From NCBI GenBank assembly GCA_904501625.1, contig CAJGBR010000004.1, forward strand, positions 1 through 50,109: 50,109 bases of DNA, given 5' to 3'. Positions 15,467 to 25,500 of this stretch are shown here, in pieces. The position numbers were made by a program, and so were the translations under genes. The notes below the pieces were generated by a model. That model saw nothing but the letters and a program-made list of their open reading frames with translations. It was not told where the DNA came from and ran no database searches. This DNA is from an uncultured Rikenellaceae bacterium (GTDB lineage: Bacteria; Bacteroidota; Bacteroidia; Bacteroidales; Rikenellaceae). Positions within the stretch are counted from its first letter, which is position 1; each line of letters opens with the position of its first letter.

Positions 15467-16126
15467 ATGATTGAAAAGGGAATATATTTTATAAGCGGCA
15501 TTGATACTGATTGCGGAAAAACTTTCGTAACAGGTTCTCTGGCCCGTGAATTACAAAGTTTAGGACACTCTGTAACCACCCAAAAATTAATTCAAACAGG
15601 CTGCATTGGCATATCCGAAGACATTCTGACTCATAGACAATTAATGGGCCTCGAACCTCAAGATTACGACATTAATGGCCTGACCTGCCCTCTGGTATTT
15701 ACTCACCCTTGTTCGCCACATTTGGCTGCAAAAATTGACAACCGAGAGATCAATCTATCTCAGATTTCGAGTTGCACATCTCAGTTAGCAGAACAATTCG
15801 ACACACTACTTATCGAAGGTGCAGGTGGTTTAGCCGTTCCGATTTTAGACAACTACACAATGGCTGACTACGCAGCCGAACACAATCTGCCACTGATTTT
15901 CGTAACATCGCCCAAATTGGGAAGTATTAACCACACGATTATCAATTTTGAATATTGCAAGACAAAGAGATTAAATCTGAAATATTTGATTTACAACAAT
16001 TTTGGTTCTAACGACCAATTGATTATTGACGACACCAGAGATTATATTGTCAAGGCTGTTCGACGTTATTTCTCAGAATGTGAAATACTCGAACTATCAA
16101 ACAACAAATTTATCAAAATAAAGTAA
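15467..16126 (+). CDS. bioD: Dethiobiotin synthetase
   Basis: A 219-residue P-loop enzyme that closes the ureido ring of dethiobiotin from DAPA, CO2 and ATP, supplying the substrate of BioB. The N-terminal loop is GIDTDCGKT (residues 11-19), the substrate lysine lies in TQKLIQTGC, and LIEGAGGLAVP is the second nucleotide and Mg site. The ATG at 15467 is 19 bases behind the predicted -7 box, leaving a very short leader. It diverges from bioB and ends before a shared terminator facing tsf. Confidence 0.93.
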   Translation: MIEKGIYFISGIDTDCGKTFVTGSLARELQSLGHSVTTQKLIQTGCIGISEDILTHRQLMGLEPQDYDINGLTCPLVFTHPCSPHLAAKIDNREINLSQISSCTSQLAEQFDTLLIEGAGGLAVPILDNYTMADYAAEHNLPLIFVTSPKLGSINHTIINFEYCKTKRLNLKYLIYNNFGSNDQLIIDDTRDYIVKAVRRYFSECEILELSNNKFIKIK

Positions 16127-16150
16127 AAAGACTGACATTCAATAACAAAA

Positions 16151-16175
16151 AAGGCTGCCCTTTTGGGACAGCCTT
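16151..16175. terminator. Bidirectional terminator between bioD and tsf
   Basis: AAGGCTGCCC (16151-16160) pairs with GGGACAGCCTT (16165-16175) with one bulged base and a 4-base loop. An A-run precedes it and a T-rich stretch follows, so it works for both convergent genes. The AGGCTG/CAGCCT stem recalls the one at 10291. Confidence 0.85.
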
Positions 16176-16194
16176 ATCTTTTCACACCAAGATG

Positions 16195-17013
16195 TTAGTC
16201 GTTCAAAGAGAAACGTTTGTAAGCAATAACCTTAACTTCCGGATCAACACTCTTCAGATATGCTTCAACAGTCATCTTGTCATTCATAACGAACTTTTGG
16301 TTCATCAATGTATTTTCTTGCAAGAATTTGTTTACTTTACCTTCAGCAATCTTATCCAACATTTGTTCAGGTTTACCTTCAAGACGAGCTTGTTCGCGAC
16401 CAATTTCACGTTCTTTTTCGATAATGTCAGCTGGGCAATCATCTTTAGAAATTGACACCGGAGCCATTGCTGTAGCTTGCATTGCAACCTCTTTTGCAAC
16501 TTGAGCAGAAACTTCTTTGTTGAATCCCAACAATGAACCCAACTTATTGTTCATATGAACATAACATCCGCAGAACGCAGCTTCGATGCGTGCATAGAAC
16601 GGCATTTCAACTTTTTCACCTGTTTGACCAGATTTAACAACAATCAGTTCTTCAACTGTTTGATCACCAACTTTCACGGCTTTCAAAGTTTCGATATCTG
16701 CACAATCGTTTTTGATTGCGATTTCCAAGATTTCGTTCGCTGTTGCAGAGAAACCTTCATTCTTAGCAACGAAGTCAGTTTCGCAAGCCAAACAAAGCAT
16801 ATATGCTTTTGCACCTTCAACGCGAGCAACAACAACGCCTTCTGTTGCAGTACGATCTGCACGTTTTGAAGCGATCAATTTTCCTTTTTCGCGAATAATT
16901 TCTTGTGCACGTTCAAAATCGCCATTAGCTTCAGCCAAAGCGTTTTTGCAGTCCATCATACCTGCTCCGGTCATTTTACGGAGTTTCGCAACATCTGCAG
17001 CTTTAATTTCCAT
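16195..17013 (-). CDS. tsf: Translation elongation factor Ts
   Basis: A 272-residue guanine nucleotide exchange factor for EF-Tu. The N-terminal UBA-like domain has the signature LRKMTGAGMMDCKNALAEA, and the core domain has CETDFVAKN with the T-D-F-V motif that displaces Mg from EF-Tu. The ATG at 17013 (MEIKAADVAKLRK) matches the family start; the open frame extends further upstream without support. It is normally next to rpsB, but here the neighbour upstream is a CorC-like gene and rpsB is absent. It has its own well-formed promoter and biased codons, consistent with high expression. Confidence 0.95.
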   Translation of the reverse strand: MEIKAADVAKLRKMTGAGMMDCKNALAEANGDFERAQEIIREKGKLIASKRADRTATEGVVVARVEGAKAYMLCLACETDFVAKNEGFSATANEILEIAIKNDCADIETLKAVKVGDQTVEELIVVKSGQTGEKVEMPFYARIEAAFCGCYVHMNNKLGSLLGFNKEVSAQVAKEVAMQATAMAPVSISKDDCPADIIEKEREIGREQARLEGKPEQMLDKIAEGKVNKFLQENTLMNQKFVMNDKMTVEAYLKSVDPEVKVIAYKRFSLND

Positions 17014-17055
17014 AATTCTATGTTTTTCAGTTATTAATTTTACGTTTACAGTCTG

Positions 17056-17087
17056 CAAAAATAATCTTTTTTTTCAGTAAATGCAAA
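17056..17087 (-). promoter_or_regulatory. tsf promoter
   Basis: Minus strand: TTTG (17084-17087), 20 bases, TATTTTTG (17056-17063). Spacing and both boxes fit the Bacteroidetes consensus. It gives a leader of about 35 bases before the ATG at 17013. Confidence 0.8.
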
Positions 17088-17140
17088 AAAAAATTCACTT
17101 ATTACACAGACTCAACATTTTAATCAAACTATTTTGTGGA

Positions 17141-18400
17141 CTATAATATTTCAAGTTTCACCAAATCTATTTTTGATCCAGAAGTTTTCAGTACTTCGAA
17201 TTTCATATTATCAATTGTTATGAACTGTCCCTGTCTGGGTAATCCCTCGTTATTAAAGATTATAAATCCAGCCAACGTATCATACTCGTCTGATTCAGGG
17301 ATTTCGAAATTATACTTATCATTTAGATAGTCAATCTCCAAGCGACAAGACAACACATAATGTTTTGAATCTAAACACTTTTCTACCATTTCAGGCTCAT
17401 CGTGTTCATCTTCAATTTCCCCAAAGATTTCCTCTAGAACATCTTCAATGGTAATCATTCCGGCTGTTCCACCGAACTCATCAATCACAATTGCCAACGA
17501 TTGATGACGCTTTATAAATGAGCTAAGTAGCTTTTCGACTCTCATTCCTTCGGTCACATAATCAACCTTGATCAGAACATCACGAATGGTTTGAGGGCGT
17601 CTGAACAAGCTTTTACTTGTCACATATCCAATAATATTATCGATACTGCCATCATAAACCGGAATCCGAGAATAACGTGTTTCGGCAAAGAGGTCTCGCA
17701 ATCGTTCCATTGGTTGATTTACATCAATTGTCTCCATATCGATGCGTGGAACCATACAATGACGAACCTTCAATTCTGAGAAATCCAAAGCATTCTGAAA
17801 TAATTTAATATCCATATCAGATCCCACAGAAGACTCTGTTTCAACAGCAACATCTTCTACCAGATGAGCGAGGTCTACCTTATTGAAGGTTTGATTTTGA
17901 TCTGTTTTTTTAACCTTTATTCCGAACAATTTCAACAGTATTGACGACAACCAAGTCGAAAACCTTGCTATAGGATAGAGCAATATGTAGAATACATAAA
18001 TCGGAATACAGAAATAGCGGTAGTAAAGATTCGGATTGGAACGTGCAATTGCTTTGGGCAAAAACTCGGCTGTAAATATGATTATAATTGTTGAGATTAA
18101 TGTTTCAGCAATAAATGCAGCCTGATGATGTTCTATTGCCCACTGTCCAAATACTACAGACAATAACACAGTCATCTGCAATGAAAAGACGACAAGTGCG
18201 ATATTATTTCCGACAAGAATAGTCGTCACATATTGTCCAGGTTTACGATTAAAAACATCGACAATTTTCGAAAATGTTTTATACGATTTTCTATCAATTT
18301 CGAGTTTCAACCGGTTTGAGGCAACATAAGCAATCTCCATCGCCGAAAAAAACGCCGACAGAATCAACATTGCAACAATTGAAATTATTACTGATGTCAT
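17141..18400 (-). CDS. CNNM/CorC-HlyC family membrane protein
   Basis: A 419-residue protein: an N-terminal DUF21/CNNM membrane domain (about residues 1-150; LSAFFSAMEIAYVASNRLKLE and FTAEFLPKAIARSNP), a pair of CBS domains (about 215-330; MVPRIDMETIDV...RYSRIPVYDGSIDNIIGYV and IVIDEFGGTAGMITIEDVLEEIFGEI) and a C-terminal CorC/HlyC transporter-associated domain. Such proteins are linked to Mg2+/Co2+ export or Mg sensing; the old name 'hemolysin' is misleading. It follows lptC by 8 bases and is the last gene of the coaX envelope operon. Confidence 0.88.
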   Translation of the reverse strand: MTSVIISIVAMLILSAFFSAMEIAYVASNRLKLEIDRKSYKTFSKIVDVFNRKPGQYVTTILVGNNIALVVFSLQMTVLLSVVFGQWAIEHHQAAFIAETLISTIIIIFTAEFLPKAIARSNPNLYYRYFCIPIYVFYILLYPIARFSTWLSSILLKLFGIKVKKTDQNQTFNKVDLAHLVEDVAVETESSVGSDMDIKLFQNALDFSELKVRHCMVPRIDMETIDVNQPMERLRDLFAETRYSRIPVYDGSIDNIIGYVTSKSLFRRPQTIRDVLIKVDYVTEGMRVEKLLSSFIKRHQSLAIVIDEFGGTAGMITIEDVLEEIFGEIEDEHDEPEMVEKCLDSKHYVLSCRLEIDYLNDKYNFEIPESDEYDTLAGFIIFNNEGLPRQGQFITIDNMKFEVLKTSGSKIDLVKLEIL

Positions 18401-18408
18401 CTTTTGAT

Positions 18409-19038
18409 CTATTCTACGACAACCGAATCTTTTGCTGTAACCTCTGCATTCAGTGAATCTGAAGACGTCATATCTGGTCGTGTGATTGCATCTACTGCAA
18501 TTCGTCCCTTAGGTTTTCTGAACAAGAAGTTCTCCATTTTTTCATCTGATTCAAAACCTTCACCCACAATAACATCTTCTTTTTGAATTACTCGTGATTC
18601 CACATTCGAGTATATTTTTTTAGCCTGCTGATCCCAGAACAACTGCTCGGTTTCGAGTATTTCACCCTTTGCATTTTTAGCCACAACGTTACCTCTCACC
18701 TCCCACAGTTTTTTCTTTTCAAGGAAAATTGCATAATCGCCTCTCAAATCAGATTCTACGCGACTTGAATCGTCATAGGTCGTTATATGCAACCCCTTCT
18801 TATACTCGGTATAAGGCTCTTTTGCGTACTCGTATCGTTCCATTATCGGTGCTTCGAATCGGTAGTTCACCTTTGCATCTTTCGACGCTATCAACAACAT
18901 ATTCAATGTTTGCTGAGTCTTCAGCGAGTCCATATTCACATTCGAGACAGTGGCTTCAGATCGACACGAATACATAAGAAGGATCGTGCCGATACACATC
19001 GACACGATCTTTCCAATATTTATGATATGTTTTATCAC
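18409..19038 (-). CDS. lptC: LptC-like LPS export lipoprotein
   Basis: A 209-residue protein with an N-terminal hydrophobic segment ending in LLMYSC (candidate lipoprotein Cys25). A beta-jellyroll region follows with the LptC pattern (YEYAKEPYTEYKKGLHITTYDD...LRGDYAIFLEKKKLWEVRGNVVAKNAKGEILETEQLFWDQQAKKIYSN). LptC receives LPS from the LptBFG transporter and hands it to LptA. The 'GNVVAKN..GE.LETEQLFWDQ' stretch is the clearest family mark. Start is GTG at 19038, overlapping the upstream TPR gene stop by 4 bases (GTGA). Confidence 0.83.
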   Translation of the reverse strand: MIKHIINIGKIVSMCIGTILLMYSCRSEATVSNVNMDSLKTQQTLNMLLIASKDAKVNYRFEAPIMERYEYAKEPYTEYKKGLHITTYDDSSRVESDLRGDYAIFLEKKKLWEVRGNVVAKNAKGEILETEQLFWDQQAKKIYSNVESRVIQKEDVIVGEGFESDEKMENFLFRKPKGRIAVDAITRPDMTSSDSLNAEVTAKDSVVVE

Positions 19039-20360
19039 GATTTACGTTCTCTGACTGTTGTATTACCGTTAATCCAAGAGACGCTAACTTTATATGCAGC
19101 ACCCGGAGTTTTTGAACGGAAGAAACATTCATCTTGGCTTGGGAAGTTCGCAACACAATTGCTCAACAATCCCTGAATAACCTTCTTAGTACGATCATCA
19201 TCAATCAGAGAGATTGCACGTTGGAGGTTATCTGCTGCCAACCAATAGATTGTTTGACGATCCCAGTCTTCACATTGAATGCTGTTTGCTGCGAATGCAT
19301 AAGCCTGACCCAATGCGAAATATGCCAAACCATTCTTCGAGTCTACTTCCAATGCCTTACGTGCATAGTTTGCTGCGATTTGATATTTCTTTGCATCGAG
19401 CATATAACGAGCACCATTTACCAACAATTCTGAACGACGTGCAGGATCTGGTTCGAGTGCTACGGCTTTATCCATATATTCTGCTGCCTTTGTATAATCG
19501 CCCTTTCTTTCATAGAAACCAGACAACTGAACAGCTGACATCGGATCCTGAGACAATTTAAAATATCCTTCGAGTGCAGTCTGCAAGAATTCAGACTCAG
19601 GAGCCTCTCTCTGAACATAATAAATAACCTTCTTAAACAATGCTGTATCATTTGGATTTTCCACGAGTTTCGGACCAAACAATTTCTGAAGATTTTCGAT
19701 ACTTGCAGCACCACTCTTAATCATTTTTTGTTCGATAGCCTGCTTGTATTCTGCCATTTTTGGATCATTGTCGTCCAACAATTTTGACAGACGGTCGAAT
19801 GAATCCAAATAATCCTCTGTTGACAACATATCTGTTGACACATAAACTTCATCGAGGTAATTGAAATAGTAGTAAACGATATCACCATTTACATTACCGC
19901 TGTTTTGAGCAGCTTCGATTGCCTCGTCAAGATACATACAAACAGTTTCAATATCGTCTTTTCTGTATGTACAATAGTCTTGAGCCTTTCTCTCTTTAAT
20001 GGTCACTTCACTTGAAGGGAAATTCTTCATACGAAGGTCGTAATAGTACATCAATGAATCGACATACATATCACGTTCTTCGAGTTCGGTTGCGAGATTA
20101 ATCTTCATCTTATAGTTGTTCAAGATGAGAATATATGCATTTTGAGATGCTGCCGGTGCCAGATTAATAAATCCGAATGCACACTTGGTTGCTTGCTCAT
20201 TATCTCCGCAAGTAGTCGCATCTTTCATCATATTCATTAATTCAATCACTTTAACTCGGGTTGCTGAATCAGCACCATAACGAGGATCTTCATAGAAATT
20301 TTGTGCTTGAGCCAAGCCACACACTGTCATCAGTGCAAACGATAACAATAAACGTCTCAT
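19035..20360 (-). CDS. Secreted TPR-repeat protein
   Basis: A 441-residue protein with a signal peptide (MRRLLLSFALMTVCGLAQA, cut before Q) and helical repeats. Clear TPR units lie around residues 270-350 (YERKGDYTKAAEYMDKAVALEPDPARR and YARKALEVDSKNGLAYFALGQAYA). TPRs bind peptides or other proteins; the position between a barrel protein and lptC suggests an envelope assembly role, but the function is not known. An ATG at 20399 would add 13 residues (MEKHYKKL...) before the signal; I chose 20360 because the signal peptide begins there. Confidence 0.78.
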   Translation of the reverse strand: MRRLLLSFALMTVCGLAQAQNFYEDPRYGADSATRVKVIELMNMMKDATTCGDNEQATKCAFGFINLAPAASQNAYILILNNYKMKINLATELEERDMYVDSLMYYYDLRMKNFPSSEVTIKERKAQDYCTYRKDDIETVCMYLDEAIEAAQNSGNVNGDIVYYYFNYLDEVYVSTDMLSTEDYLDSFDRLSKLLDDNDPKMAEYKQAIEQKMIKSGAASIENLQKLFGPKLVENPNDTALFKKVIYYVQREAPESEFLQTALEGYFKLSQDPMSAVQLSGFYERKGDYTKAAEYMDKAVALEPDPARRSELLVNGARYMLDAKKYQIAANYARKALEVDSKNGLAYFALGQAYAFAANSIQCEDWDRQTIYWLAADNLQRAISLIDDDRTKKVIQGLLSNCVANFPSQDECFFRSKTPGAAYKVSVSWINGNTTVRERKS

Positions 20361-20433
20361 AACATTTCTGTTTTGTAATTTCTTGTAGTGTTTCTCCATC
20401 TTTTAGTTTTTTATTTTATTATCTTTCATCTTT

Positions 20434-21732
20434 TCATTTATATTTCAGCTTTCTAAACCAACCGTCAGTTCCATAGAGGGACAATCCGATCTTAAAGTTT
20501 AAAAAATTTTCTTTAATGATAAGATCTGATTCAAATCCTCGCCGACCATATTCCAAGGTCAAACTGCAACTGGACATCTGTTTCATCGGCATCTCTATTC
20601 CAAGGCTCACCATTCTCAATCTTAATCTCCGCCCTGAATCAGAAATATACCCATTATCATATCTGAATCCGACTCGATAGGTCACCCGATTCCAATAATT
20701 TCTGACATCATTAAATTTAGGTGTAAACTCCACACCCACTGCCCACAGAAAAAAATTTTCAGTTGCTATTCGTGCAGATACAGCCTCACCAACAAACGAT
20801 TTTTTCCAACGCTGCCACTCACAATCCGACTCTAGTGCGACTTGTCGATTATGCCAACCAATACCTATTCTCCATTCTGCAGGCAATCTGACACGTTGTA
20901 TTTCCGTAAAATTGGGCAACGTATCAAGACTCGTAGCTATTTCAGTTTCGGTAGACATTTTAACATTCGCCCGTGGGACGAACTGCATTCCGACAGTCAA
21001 CCGTTTACCATTCAATGAAAACAGGTCGTATTGCAGTGCGACTCCGACTCGAAGTTTTACAAATGTCTCAGACTTTATGACAGAAGTTGTCTCATCAGAC
21101 TTACCTTCAATTAAAGAACTCATTCGGGCAATGCCCTCTCTTGTTATACTGCAATTCAGTAATATCAACTCGGCTCCGAGTGACAATCTTCGATCTCTTC
21201 CCGAGCAGAATCCTGCTCCCAACGACCATTTTGTTACGCCACCCTGACCTGAATACTCATAAGTCACATCTTGCTCTGCGAACTGTTCTATGTCAGAGTT
21301 GTCAATTCGTGAACTCGAAAATTTCACTCTATACCCCACACTCGAACGAGGTTCGATATCCAAGCCAAGACCTACTCCTTTGGTAATGGGTGCTACTAAT
21401 GAAACGTTTGAAAGATTCACAGTATTGTTTACTTTCCTCAAATTTCCACACTTCTGACGGCAACTCATCACCGCCACTCCCATATCCAGCAACATTGTAT
21501 TTCGAGCCACTCGCCCATAAGATGCCACATTACGAGGATTAATTCTCACCGAATCATAATCGGCGACACCGACTCCACCCATAGCTCGCTGAGCAATCGT
21601 AGCATCTGTTGCCAGCACACCAATTCCATAGAACGTATAAGGCGAAAAAATACTAACACTGCTTGGTTGTGCTTTCGCCACACTCACAACCGACAGGCTA
21701 CAAATCAGTATTATTTTCTGTAATCTGTACAT
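20434..21732 (-). CDS. Outer-membrane beta-barrel protein, FadL/OMPP1-like
   Basis: A 432-residue protein with a signal peptide (MYRLQKIILICSLSVVSVAKA) and then SPYTFYGIGVLATDATIAQRAMGGVGVA, the start typical of Bacteroidetes FadL-like barrels ('SPYs.YGiG...RAMGG'). Alternating hydrophobic beta strands continue to the end, which finishes in an aromatic-rich segment. The ligand is unknown. The real start should be the ATG at 21732, since a TTG at 21741 is unconvincing; it overlaps the end of coaX by 35 bases. The order coaX-OMP-TPR-lptC-corC is one I recall as conserved in this phylum. Confidence 0.78.
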   Translation of the reverse strand: MYRLQKIILICSLSVVSVAKAQPSSVSIFSPYTFYGIGVLATDATIAQRAMGGVGVADYDSVRINPRNVASYGRVARNTMLLDMGVAVMSCRQKCGNLRKVNNTVNLSNVSLVAPITKGVGLGLDIEPRSSVGYRVKFSSSRIDNSDIEQFAEQDVTYEYSGQGGVTKWSLGAGFCSGRDRRLSLGAELILLNCSITREGIARMSSLIEGKSDETTSVIKSETFVKLRVGVALQYDLFSLNGKRLTVGMQFVPRANVKMSTETEIATSLDTLPNFTEIQRVRLPAEWRIGIGWHNRQVALESDCEWQRWKKSFVGEAVSARIATENFFLWAVGVEFTPKFNDVRNYWNRVTYRVGFRYDNGYISDSGRRLRLRMVSLGIEMPMKQMSSCSLTLEYGRRGFESDLIIKENFLNFKIGLSLYGTDGWFRKLKYK

Positions 21733-22450
21733 TGTACTCAAGTATTCGGTTCAGTCCATAGACCACCAAATCTCGAGTAGCCATCATCGGTTTTTTAAAC
21801 CTCTGAGAGAAATAACCTCCATCACCACCTGTGAAGACGATTCTCAATTCAGGATACTTTTCCATATAGCGGTCAATATATCCCTGTATCTCAAATACAA
21901 TACCATTCACCACCCCAGATGTGATAGCCGTCTCCGTACTTTGAGGTGTAAGATATGTCTGTTCCGGCACGTTACACAATGGCAATACTTGTGTAAATTC
22001 ATTCAATGCTCTCAATCTCATCTTCAAACCCGGCGATATTACACCTCCCACGAACTCGCCATCAGCCGACACGAAATCCACCGTTATTGCAGTTCCGAAA
22101 TCTACAATCAGTATATTTGAATTCGGATACACTGCAGCGGCAGCCACAGCACCAGCGATACGATCGTGGCCCAAAGTTGCCGGAGTTTGATAAAGATTTT
22201 TAATTGGGATTTTGATATTGTTATCAAACCAGAAATATCTATTGACACGTTTCTTCACACCCTCTATACACGCATCTCCGTCGGCACGCGTCGAAACTGC
22301 AATCACAGAATCAATCTTTGGATATTTCTTAAATAGTTGTTCAAAAAAAGTGTCATCCGGAGACTCGACTCTAAAAGTATCAACAATCTGGTAGTCTTTT
22401 AACACCGCCATTTTGGTCATACTATTCCCAATATCAATTGCAAGATTCAT
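21698..22450 (-). CDS. coaX: Type III pantothenate kinase
   Basis: A 250-residue ASKHA-fold kinase that phosphorylates pantothenate, the first step of CoA synthesis. Landmarks: LAIDIGNSMTKMAVL (phosphate-1 loop), ATLGHDRIAGAVAA (pantothenate site and G-x-D-R), ILIVDFGTAITVDFV (phosphate-2) and GGVISPGLKMRLRALNEFTQVLP. ATG at 22450 (MNLAIDIGNS) matches the family; an ATG at 22459 is possible, while TTG at 22477 falls in the -7 box. First gene of the envelope operon. Confidence 0.93.
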   Translation of the reverse strand: MNLAIDIGNSMTKMAVLKDYQIVDTFRVESPDDTFFEQLFKKYPKIDSVIAVSTRADGDACIEGVKKRVNRYFWFDNNIKIPIKNLYQTPATLGHDRIAGAVAAAAVYPNSNILIVDFGTAITVDFVSADGEFVGGVISPGLKMRLRALNEFTQVLPLCNVPEQTYLTPQSTETAITSGVVNGIVFEIQGYIDRYMEKYPELRIVFTGGDGGYFSQRFKKPMMATRDLVVYGLNRILEYNVQITENNTDL

Positions 22451-22474
22451 TAGTCCCATTTTTTCGTTAAAGTG

Positions 22475-22503
22475 CAAAGTTAATAATTTTTTAAATAAAA
22501 CAA
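22475..22503 (-). promoter_or_regulatory. coaX operon promoter
   Basis: Minus strand: TTG (22501-22503), 18 bases, TAACTTTG (22475-22482), then GCA. The box is 24 bases before the ATG at 22450. Confidence 0.75.
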
Positions 22504-22537
22504 TTCTTTAGAGACATTTTTCACCACAATTTACACT

Positions 22538-25500
22538 CTATACTATCGTAATAGATTTTAATGCTGCCAATCCTGCCTCGGTATCTGCGACAGAACGGAC
22601 ACTTATCTGCAACCGATTTTTAAATTGTTTGAACGTATAACGTTGTTGATGAGCAGTTACGTACTGCAGTATATGTTTAAACTTATCACTCTTATAGTAA
22701 CTGCTATGTTGGTCTTCAACGAAATACAATATCATTATTCCATTTTTTAGCAACACTTTATCAAATCCCCACTCAATAGCCAGCCATCTCAATCTGATTA
22801 TATTAAGCAATTCCTTGACTTGTTCTGGCAATCTTCCGAATCGGTCTTCAAGCATCTCTACGAACTCTGTAAGTTGTTCTTCAGACTGCATCGAATCAAG
22901 TTGTTTATACAACGCTATCTTCTCACGAGTCGATCCTACATAACCATCAGGAATCAACACTTCACGATCGCTACTAACCTGACAATCCGATACATAACGC
23001 ACATCTTCAGCTGTAATGTCATTTTCATTCTGCTTATCAGACTTATCCGTTTCGGCCATTTCGAGGTGTAACTCACGCATCGCCTCATTCAGAATTTTCT
23101 GGTAGGCTTCGAATCCTATATCCGAAATAAAACCACTCTGTTCGCTACCCAAAATATTACCAGCACCACGAATATCAAGATCCTGCATTGCGAGGTTAAA
23201 ACCGGCTCCGAGATCTGAGAACTCTTCGATTGCTCTGAGACGTCTACGTGCATCATCACTTAACAGATTATCAGGTGGTGTTAAAATATAGCAGTAGGCC
23301 TTACGATTAGAACGTCCGACTCTTCCTCTCAATTGATGCAAATCACTCAGCCCAAACATATGTCCATTGTCAATTATTATCGTATTGGCATTGGGAATAT
23401 CGATTCCGGCCTCGATTATAGTCGTTGCAACCAGAACATCATACTCGCCATAAATAAAATCCATAATCAATTTTTCCAACTGTTCAGATTTCATTTTTCC
23501 GTGTCCGACGGCCACTCTCACATCGGGAAGCAGACGTTGGATCATTCCACTCACAGTCATAATCGACTCAACCCTATTGTGCAGAAAATAGACCTGCCCT
23601 CCACGTTCAATTTCTTGAGAGATTGCTTCTTTAATCAACTCTTCATCAAATAGATGAACCTCTGTTTCGATTGGTTGGCGATTAGGTGGCGGAGTATTTA
23701 TAATAGACAAATCCCGAGATCCCATCAACGAGAACTGTAGTGTTCGGGGGATCGGTGTTGCAGTTAGTGTCAGAGTGTCAACATTTGCCTTTATCTGACG
23801 CAGTTTTTCTTTGCTTGCCACACCAAATTTCTGTTCTTCGTCAATTATAAGCAATCCGAGATCCTTGAATTCTACATCTTTATTAAGCAATCGATGTGTA
23901 CCAATCAGAATATCAATTTTACCGGCTTTAAGATCTTCAAGTATTACTCTTATTTGAGATGCAGTTCTAGTACGGCTAATCTGCTCAACTCTTACAGGGA
24001 ACTCTCTAAACCGCTTTGAGAACGATCTATAATGTTGCAAACACAAAATGGTCGTCGGCACAAGCACAGCCACCTGTTTTCCATCGGCAGCAGCCTTGAA
24101 TGCTGCTCGCATCGCCACCGCTGTTTTTCCGAAACCGACATCTCCGCAGACAAGGCGATCCATCGGAGCCGAAGATTCCATATCCGCCTTAACATCAGCC
24201 GTAGCCTTCTGCTGGTCTGGTGTATCTTCATACATAAACGAAGCCTCGAGTTCATACTGCAAATATGTATCGGGCGAAAATTTAAATCCCTCAGATGCTT
24301 TACGTTTGGCATACAACGCAATCAACTCTTTGGCAATATTCTTAACACGCGCCTTTGTCACCTGTTTCATTCGTTGCCAAGCACCAGACCCCAATTTATA
24401 AATCTTAGGCGGTTCGGCATCTTTATCCTTATACTTGGAAATACGATGCAGGGCGTGAATATTAACCAATAATACGTCATTATCTCGATAAACGAGTTTT
24501 ATCGATTCAACTGTTTTGCCATTTTCGACAGTCCTTACCAACCCGCCGAAACGTCCTACTCCGTGATCGATATGCACTACATAGTCACCATCTTTCAGAG
24601 CATTCAGTTCACTGATTGTCAGTGATTCGCCACGTTTTACCTCCTTGTGCAACGAGTACTTATGGTGACGATCAAAAATTTGGTGATCTGTAAATAGATT
24701 AAGTTTCAATTCGTGATCAATGTAACCCGAATGCAAATCACACGAAAGATTAGAGAACAGGATTTTTCGACTGCTCGACTGCACAAATATATTTTCAAGG
24801 CGTTCGATTTGAGCCTTGTTATCAGTCACGATATAATTTTCATAACCATCATCTACGGCATTTGCCAGAGTATCGGTCAATAGTTCAAAATTCTTATTGA
24901 ATACGGGCTGACTCTCAGTACTAAACACGATCCTCTCCTGAGTTCTCAACTCTTTAAGGGATTCATTCAGAAGAATTGTTGTCCGAGTAGAAAGATCATC
25001 AAGAAGTGTAGCTTTTGAGATTACGGCCATTTCAGCCTCAACTTGTTCCAGACCTCGGTTCATTGCCGCGGCAATATGCTTCACCCGAACATCCGCAATA
25101 CGTCTCAACATATAATCGACATCTTCGACCCACAACACACGACCTTCTCCAACAAATTCTATAAGTGATACCCTCTGTTCTTCGCTGTTATTTTTCGACA
25201 AGTCAGCAACTATCTCTACCTCTTCACACTTCTCGATAGAACGTTGTGTCGAGATGTCAAATCTTTTCAGAGATTCGATTTCAATATCAAACAGCGTAAT
25301 ACGAAAAGGCTGATTATCAACATACGAAAATACGTCAACAATTCCGCCTCGAATCGAGAACTGTCCTGGCTCGCACACGAAATCCACCTGTACGAACCCG
25401 AGTTCTATGAGCTTTGCTGCAAATTCAGCAATATCAAGCAAATCACCAGGTTTGAGTTTAATCGAATTCGACACAAATGCTTTACGCGTAGTGACCGTCT

